A stretch of 17,592 bases of DNA from Verrucomicrobiota bacterium (GTDB taxonomy: Bacteria; Verrucomicrobiota; Verrucomicrobiia; Limisphaerales; CAIQOK01), in the NCBI GenBank assembly GCA_025363535.1, contig JANYDP010000066.1, positions 1 through 17,592 of the forward strand, written 5' to 3'. The position numbers were made by a program, and so were the translations under genes. Of this stretch, positions 13,384 to 17,592 are shown one piece after another. Below the pieces are notes generated by a model. The model worked only from the letters and a program-made list of their open reading frames with translations, was not told the DNA's origin and ran no database searches. How positions within the stretch are numbered: position 1 is the first letter of the stretch; every line of letters starts with the position of its first letter.

Positions 13384-14180
13384 AATTGAACCGCGAACAA
13401 ATTTGGAATGCGGCGGCGAGCGAAGCGCGATACCGCTTTGGGGTTGGTGCGGGGCAATTATCCGCGTCCAAAGCGCTGGCGTCGCGGCGCTTTGCCGGCG
13501 CCGTCCAAAACTCCGCCTTTACGTTGATCGAAATGATCCTTGCGGTCGGCATTGCCGCCATCGTGCTGATCTCCATCAACGCAGTTTTTTTCAGCGCACT
13601 GCATCTGCGCGAGGCGACGACGAACGCCGTGGACGAGGCGACGCCGCTGGAGCAGGCATTCACCTTGATCCGCCGCGATTTGGAATGTGCGGTGACGCCC
13701 AACCCCAACGCCCCGGTGAGTTTGAGCGGGAATTTCCGCACGGGCAACATCGCCAGCGTCGGCGCGGCTGACACGGTGAACGCGGAAATTTACACGGCCA
13801 CCGGCGCGCTCCAGCAAAATGAACCCTGGGCGGACGTTCAGCGGGTGACTTACGGTTTGAAAAACCCCACGTCACCGGCAGGGCCGGGCAAGGATTTGAT
13901 CCGCACCATCACGCGCAATCTGTTGAGCAGCACCGCGCCGCAGATCGAAGAGCAGTGGCTGCTGGGCGGCGTCGAGAGCGTGCAGTTTGCCTGTTACGAC
14001 GGCACGCAATGGTTGTCCGAATGGGACACCACTTCGGTGAGTTCGAGCAACACCAACCTGCCAAACGCGGTGCGCGTGCAAATTCAGATGACGGGCAAAG
14101 GCGGCGTCAACGGCCGTCCGTCACCGAACGAAATGGTGGTGCCGATTGACTCGCAGTCACGGACGAACACGAGCATTTGA
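13380..14180 (+). CDS. gspJ: Minor pseudopilin GspJ-like with 46-residue leader
   Basis: This 266-residue protein has its pilin segment FTLIEMILAVGIAAIVLISINAV starting at F47, with Glu at mature position 5 (E51). The leader of 46 residues is far longer than the usual 5-20. The globular domain includes TPLEQAFTLIRRDLECAV, the typical GspJ region ...A...I.RDL.., then a beta-rich part with WLLGGVESVQFACYDG and WLSEWDT. Both are GspJ-like (V..F...YDG..W...W). GspJ sits in the I-J-K tip complex. The start overlaps gspI by ATGA and the stop is one base before gspK. The leader codons 13421-13494 consist of repeated AAGCGC / GCGCTT segments and look like an inserted palindromic repeat. Confidence 0.9.
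   Translation: MKLNREQIWNAAASEARYRFGVGAGQLSASKALASRRFAGAVQNSAFTLIEMILAVGIAAIVLISINAVFFSALHLREATTNAVDEATPLEQAFTLIRRDLECAVTPNPNAPVSLSGNFRTGNIASVGAADTVNAEIYTATGALQQNEPWADVQRVTYGLKNPTSPAGPGKDLIRTITRNLLSSTAPQIEEQWLLGGVESVQFACYDGTQWLSEWDTTSVSSSNTNLPNAVRVQIQMTGKGGVNGRPSPNEMVVPIDSQSRTNTSI
13421..13494 (+). repeat. Palindromic repeat cluster in the gspJ leader
   Basis: CAAAGCGC (13469-13476) pairs with GCGCTTTG (13487-13494) around a 10-base loop. AAGCG (13423-13427) pairs with CGCTT (13434-13438). CGCTTTGG (13434-13441) can also pair with CCAAAGCG (13468-13475). The alternating pairable segments resemble a REP-type intergenic unit, here within coding sequence. Confidence 0.55.
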
Positions 14181-14181
14181 A

Positions 14182-15603
14182 ATGAAGCTGAGCGAAGAAA
14201 ATCCGAAAACGGAAAGCGGGAAAGCGGAAATAAAAAATCCGCGCGCCGCTTCGTTTCCGCTTTCGCCCTTTCCGCTTTCCGCTTTTGGGCAACAGGGTTC
14301 GGTGCTCATCGTCGTGCTGTGGATTGCCATCGGGCTGGTGAGCATCGCGCTGTATTTTGCCAACGCCATGACGTTTGAACTGCGCGCTTCCGACAACCGC
14401 GCCTCCGGTCTCGCCTCGGAACAGGCCATCGCCGGCGCGGCGCGCTACGTTGCGACGGTGCTTTCCAATCTGGCGACCAACGGAACCGTGCCGGAAAAAA
14501 CCGAGTTCGCCTGCGAGGCCGTGACGCTCGGCGAGGCGCACTATTGGATCATCGGACGTGACCCCACCGGCGCGGCCACTGCGGAGCCGTATTTCGGACT
14601 CATTGATGAAGGCTCCAAGCTGAACCTCAATCGCGTCGGCACGAATACGCTTTCCTATTTGCCAAACATGACCGCTGATTTCGCCGCCGCCATCACCGAC
14701 TGGCGCAATACCAACGGCAGTTTGACCCTCGGCTACGCGCAGCTCGGCTACGCGCCCAAGCACGCGCCGTTTGAAACCGTGGACGAACTTCGCCTCGTGG
14801 ACGGCGCGGACGCCGACCTGCTCGCCGGCAGCGACCGCAACCGCAACGGCATTCTCGACGCGAGCGAAAAATCCACCGGCAGTCTCAGCGAGCAAACTTC
14901 CGGCTTGCTGGAATACCTCACGGTTTACAGTCGTGAGCCGAACTTCCACGCCGACGGCTCCTCGCTGACGAACATCACCGTGGAGGCCGAGCTGCGCTCA
15001 CTTTTGCGCAGCGCGTTCGGCTCGACGCGCGCCGGACAGATCATGGGAACACTTGGGTTCGGCCAGGGACAGCCACCCACGTATGCGAGCCTGCTGGGAT
15101 TTTATCTCGCGGCGGAACAGCACGGCGCGCTCAGTTCAACCGACTTCGCGAAAATTTACGACGACGCCACCGTCACCACCAACGCCTTCACCCGAGGCCG
15201 CGTGAACGTCACTACCGCCAGCGCCGACGTGCTGACCGCTTTGTTCATGGGCGTGGGCGTAGATCAAAACGCGGCCCAAAGCGCGGCCGAAGACTTGGTG
15301 AACTACCGCGAACAGCACGCCGACAATCTCGGCAGCATTTCGTGGATCGTGGATGCGCTGGGCAACAACAACGCGGTCATCGCCGCGCTTGCCAGCCGTG
15401 ATCTGGTTACGACCAAAAGTTTTCAATTCACCGCCGACATCGCCGCCGTCGGCCCGTTTGGTCGCGGCTACCGGCGGGTGAAATATATTTTCGACATCAG
15501 CGAAGGTTCGCCCAAGATCATTTACCGCCAGGATCTCAGCCGGCTCGGCTGGGCGCTCGGTGAGAAGGCGCGGCAAACGTACGTCACGATGGACACCAAA
15601 TGA
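14182..15603 (+). CDS. gspK: Minor pseudopilin GspK
   Basis: From ATG 14182 the protein is 473 residues; starting farther upstream would overlap gspJ without reason. A 39-residue leader ends FGQQG before S40 of SVLIVVLWIAIGLVSIALYF. The lack of Glu at mature position 5 is normal for GspK, which caps the pseudopilus tip. The large soluble part includes FGLIDEGSKLNLNR (138-151), the E.S.iNlN pattern of GspK, the insert APFETVDELRLV and, later, RGRVNVTTASADVLTAL (338-354). An EF-hand-like loop DRNRNGILDASE is at 218-229. Length exceeds the common 300-340 residues. The leader is encoded by heptanucleotide repeats in two orientations. The stop overlaps the gspL start by ATGA. Confidence 0.93.
   Translation: MKLSEENPKTESGKAEIKNPRAASFPLSPFPLSAFGQQGSVLIVVLWIAIGLVSIALYFANAMTFELRASDNRASGLASEQAIAGAARYVATVLSNLATNGTVPEKTEFACEAVTLGEAHYWIIGRDPTGAATAEPYFGLIDEGSKLNLNRVGTNTLSYLPNMTADFAAAITDWRNTNGSLTLGYAQLGYAPKHAPFETVDELRLVDGADADLLAGSDRNRNGILDASEKSTGSLSEQTSGLLEYLTVYSREPNFHADGSSLTNITVEAELRSLLRSAFGSTRAGQIMGTLGFGQGQPPTYASLLGFYLAAEQHGALSSTDFAKIYDDATVTTNAFTRGRVNVTTASADVLTALFMGVGVDQNAAQSAAEDLVNYREQHADNLGSISWIVDALGNNNAVIAALASRDLVTTKSFQFTADIAAVGPFGRGYRRVKYIFDISEGSPKIIYRQDLSRLGWALGEKARQTYVTMDTK
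14211..14286 (+). repeat. GGAAAGC-type heptamer cluster with inverted copies, inside the gspK leader
   Basis: On the left GGAAAGC occurs at 14211-14217 and 14219-14225, with a partial GGAAA at 14226-14230. On the right the reverse-complement unit TTTCCGC occurs at 14254-14260, 14269-14275 and 14276-14282, with a variant at 14261-14267. GGAAAGCGGAAA (14219-14230) and TTTCCGCTTTCC (14269-14280) form a perfect 12-bp inverted repeat. All lies before the processing site. Confidence 0.85.
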
Positions 15604-17048
15604 ACAATGTTTTGAAAGTCAATTTCGCGAAGCGCAAAAAGCTGACCAGCCTGCTCGGCCTGACGTTCGACGGCAGCCGGCTGGAAGGCGTCGTGTTGAA
15701 ACGCACCAACGGTTCGCTCCAGCAATCGCAGCCGTTCGCCGTCACGCTGTCGCTTGATCCGCTGACCGCCGCGCCGGAACTCGTGGGCCAGGAAATCCGC
15801 AACCAGCTCGACGCCGTTGGCGTGCGCGAACGCTTCTGCGTCGTCGGCGTGCCGGTGAAGTGGGCGCTTACGGCGCACACCGAACTGCCCAAGATGGAAG
15901 ACGCCGACACGGAAAGTCTTTTGCAGATGGAAGCCGAGCGGGGTTTTCCCAGCGATCCGGCCACGTTGCGACTTTCGAATTCCAGCAGCGTGCTGCCGGG
16001 CGACAAACAACTGGTGACGATGGCGGGCATTGCCAGCGGCCAGCTCGAAGCGCTCGAACGGGTTTTGGTGGCGGCGAAGTTGAAGCCGGTGAGTTTTGGT
16101 TTTGGTCTCACCGCCCTGCAACCGCCGGCGGGATCGCCCGCCGGCGTGCTGGCTTTGGCCGTGGGTGAAAGCCAGGTCTCGCTGCAAATCACGGGCGGCG
16201 GCGGCGTGGCCGCGTTACGCGCGCTGGAAGGGGCGATTGAAAATGAAGGCGGCCGCCGCGTGTTGCAGCCCGATCTCGTCGGCCGCGAGGCGCGCATCAC
16301 GCTTGGTCAACTGCCCGCCGGTCTGCGTGAGAAAGTAAAGCTGGTCCGCATCTTCGGCCCGCGCGACCTGGCGCAGCCGCTCGCCGACGAAATGGAGCTG
16401 CGCTTCGAGCCGGCCGGCTTGAAGGTGGAAGTGGTGGCTGCCTATGCGCCGAATGAATTTGGCGTGACCCTGCCGCCGGACGCGTCGCTCTCGGCGGCGT
16501 TTAGTCTGGCCGCGCGCTGGCTGACGGGCCAGGCACCGGAGTTTGAATTTCTGCCGCCGAAACCGACCGCGTGGCAGCAGCTCAATAAAAAATATTCGTC
16601 CGGCAAACTGCGCAGCGTGGGCGCGCTGGCGGCGGGCGTGGTGCTGCTCATCGGCGGTTTTTTTGCGTATCAACAATTCCAACTGGCGAGCCTGCGTTCC
16701 CAGTGGTCGAAGATGTCCGCCGAGGTGCGCGAGCTGGAAAATTTCCAGGCGCAGATCCGGCAGTATCGTCCGTGGTTCGACGATTCGTACCGTAGTCTGA
16801 GCATTTTGCGGCAGGTCACGATGGCGTTTCCCGAGGACGGCGTGGTCACGGCCAAGCTGGTGGACATCCGCGAAGGCGGCGTGGTGAGCTGCTCCGGCAC
16901 GGCGCGCGACAACGCGGCGTTGCTTGGCATGTTGACGCGGCTGCGCGGCGCGGACGGGATCGTGGATTTGAAGGTGGATCAGATTCGCGGCAAGGCTCCG
17001 ATGCAGTTCACGTTTGATTTCCATTGGAAGAATGGGGGCGGCCAATGA
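15600..17048 (+). CDS. gspL: GspL-like platform protein (PilM/PilN-type architecture)
   Basis: The 482-residue protein begins with an actin-like cytoplasmic domain (about 15-300; LLGLTFDGSRLEGVVL, FCVVGVPVKWALTAHTELPKM, LLQMEAERGFP), then a Pro/Trp/Gln linker, one membrane helix at about 339-358 (SVGALAAGVVLLIGGFFAYQ), and a periplasmic ferredoxin-like part with a coiled stretch (LRSQWSKMSAEVRELENFQ). This PilM-PilN fusion-type layout is that of GspL, which recruits GspE to the membrane and contacts GspF and GspM. It is longer than typical proteobacterial GspL (about 400). ATGA overlaps exist at both ends, with gspK before and gspM after. Sequence motifs are weak in this family, so the order in the operon carries part of the assignment. 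Confidence 0.88.
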   Translation: MNNVLKVNFAKRKKLTSLLGLTFDGSRLEGVVLKRTNGSLQQSQPFAVTLSLDPLTAAPELVGQEIRNQLDAVGVRERFCVVGVPVKWALTAHTELPKMEDADTESLLQMEAERGFPSDPATLRLSNSSSVLPGDKQLVTMAGIASGQLEALERVLVAAKLKPVSFGFGLTALQPPAGSPAGVLALAVGESQVSLQITGGGGVAALRALEGAIENEGGRRVLQPDLVGREARITLGQLPAGLREKVKLVRIFGPRDLAQPLADEMELRFEPAGLKVEVVAAYAPNEFGVTLPPDASLSAAFSLAARWLTGQAPEFEFLPPKPTAWQQLNKKYSSGKLRSVGALAAGVVLLIGGFFAYQQFQLASLRSQWSKMSAEVRELENFQAQIRQYRPWFDDSYRSLSILRQVTMAFPEDGVVTAKLVDIREGGVVSCSGTARDNAALLGMLTRLRGADGIVDLKVDQIRGKAPMQFTFDFHWKNGGGQ

Positions 17049-17581
17049 AAATTGAAAATCGCCAAAAAAGTTTAATAGTGGCCGTGGCGGCGGCGGCGGC
17101 GTTGCTCGTGGGCAACAGCCTGATCTACGAGCCGTTGTCGCAATGGTGGTCGGCACGCTCCAAGCAGATCGCGCAACTGCGTAAGCAGGTGGATGACGGC
17201 AAACGCCTGCAAAATCGCGCGGCAGGCATCCGCAGCCAGTGGGAGCAGATGCGCACCAACACGCTGCCAAACAACACGTCGCTTGCCGAGCAGCAGGTGC
17301 TGAAGGCGTTTGACACCTGGTCGCGGGACAGCGGCGCGACCATCACCGGCATCATGCCGCAATGGAAAAGCGACGCGGACGATTACCAGACGTTGAACTG
17401 CCGCGTGGAAGCGTCCGGCAACCTGGGAACCCTGAGCCAGTTTTTGTACGATATTGAAAAAGATCCGATGGCGTTGAAACTCGAGTCCGTGGAGTTGAGC
17501 GCGCACGACACCGGCGGCCAGCAACTCACGCTCGGCCTCCAGATCAGCGGGCTGGTGCTGAACTCACAAGCGAAGCGATGA
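17045..17581 (+). CDS. gspM: GspM/PilO-like platform protein
   Basis: From ATG 17045 the protein is 178 residues; a TTG seven codons earlier lies inside gspL and is unnecessary. It has a short cytoplasmic N-terminus, one membrane helix (about 8-27, KSLIVAVAAAAALLVGNSLI), a coiled-coil segment (SKQIAQLRKQVDDGKRLQNRA onward) and a ferredoxin-like periplasmic domain (TITGIMPQWKSD, NCRVEASGNLGTLSQFLYDIE, LKLESVELS). This is the GspM/PilO layout. GspM pairs with GspL in the inner-membrane platform. It overlaps gspL by ATGA and its own TGA overlaps the next ATG. Confidence 0.88.
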   Translation: MKIENRQKSLIVAVAAAAALLVGNSLIYEPLSQWWSARSKQIAQLRKQVDDGKRLQNRAAGIRSQWEQMRTNTLPNNTSLAEQQVLKAFDTWSRDSGATITGIMPQWKSDADDYQTLNCRVEASGNLGTLSQFLYDIEKDPMALKLESVELSAHDTGGQQLTLGLQISGLVLNSQAKR

Positions 17582-17592
17582 ATAAAGAAATT
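17578..17592 (+). CDS. Start of next operon gene (partial, five codons)
   Basis: ATG at 17578 overlaps the gspM stop (ATGA) and reads MNKEI to the window edge. The coupled start implies another secretion-operon gene, with gspN, gspC or gspD as candidates by gene order, but five codons cannot decide. Confidence 0.6.

Noticed and set aside
16215..17270. Minus-strand open frame of 351 codons
   Set aside because: Shadow of gspL and gspM; His/Arg-rich low-complexity translation without motifs.

Overview
The window reads as chromosomal DNA of a moderately GC-rich Gram-negative bacterium, most likely a member of the Verrucomicrobiota (Pedosphaera/Limisphaerales-like). This rests on gene style, the heptanucleotide tandem repeats and a type II secretion (T2SS) operon with very variable prepilin leaders. 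No marker gene such as rRNA is present, so the placement is an inference. Most of the sequence is densely coding; no rRNA, tRNA or CRISPR array was seen.

Left half (1-7841), all genes on the minus strand. Reading in transcription order from the right: an HDOD-domain signalling protein with a degenerate receiver domain (7841-6507); a LarE-type sulfur insertase with three candidate cluster cysteines (6189-5329); a small unknown gene (5302-5012); a GspA/ExeA-like ATPase overlapping a GspB-like inner-membrane protein by ATGA (4862-3493); a 296-bp MITE-like element with 22-bp terminal inverted repeats and an 8-bp target duplication (3165-3460); an exported protein with an Fn3-like domain and a C-terminal domain resembling polymorphic-toxin RNases (3090-2407), followed one base later by a small zinc-ribbon protein (2405-2142); a small lipoprotein (2058-1714); and a DUF255/thioredoxin-fold protein cut by the window edge (1717-1).

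Right half (8177-17592), all genes on the plus strand. A 335-bp divergent intergenic region carries a near-perfect sigma-54 promoter (TGGCACG-N4-TTGCA, 8073-8088) with possible upstream activator sites. It is followed by a glycine-rich secreted protein and then gspE-gspF-gspG-gspH-gspI-gspJ-gspK-gspL-gspM, plus the first five codons of another gene. Most junctions from gspG onward are overlapping or nearly touching, which indicates translational coupling. Together these encode the assembly ATPase (E), the platform (F, L, M), the major pseudopilin (G) and the minor tip pseudopilins (H, I, J, K). The secretin GspD, GspC and the prepilin peptidase are not in the window. The GspA/GspB-like pair on the other strand could help place the secretin.

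The main items for a second look are: the sigma-54 promoter driving a T2SS operon; period-7 tandem repeats in the gspE-gspF gap and inside the prepilin leader codons of gspG, gspI and gspK, where unit gain or loss would shift the frame; the MITE with ISL3-like ends and an intact target duplication; the exported toxin-like protein and its zinc-ribbon partner; and the gspJ leader that looks built from a palindromic repeat.
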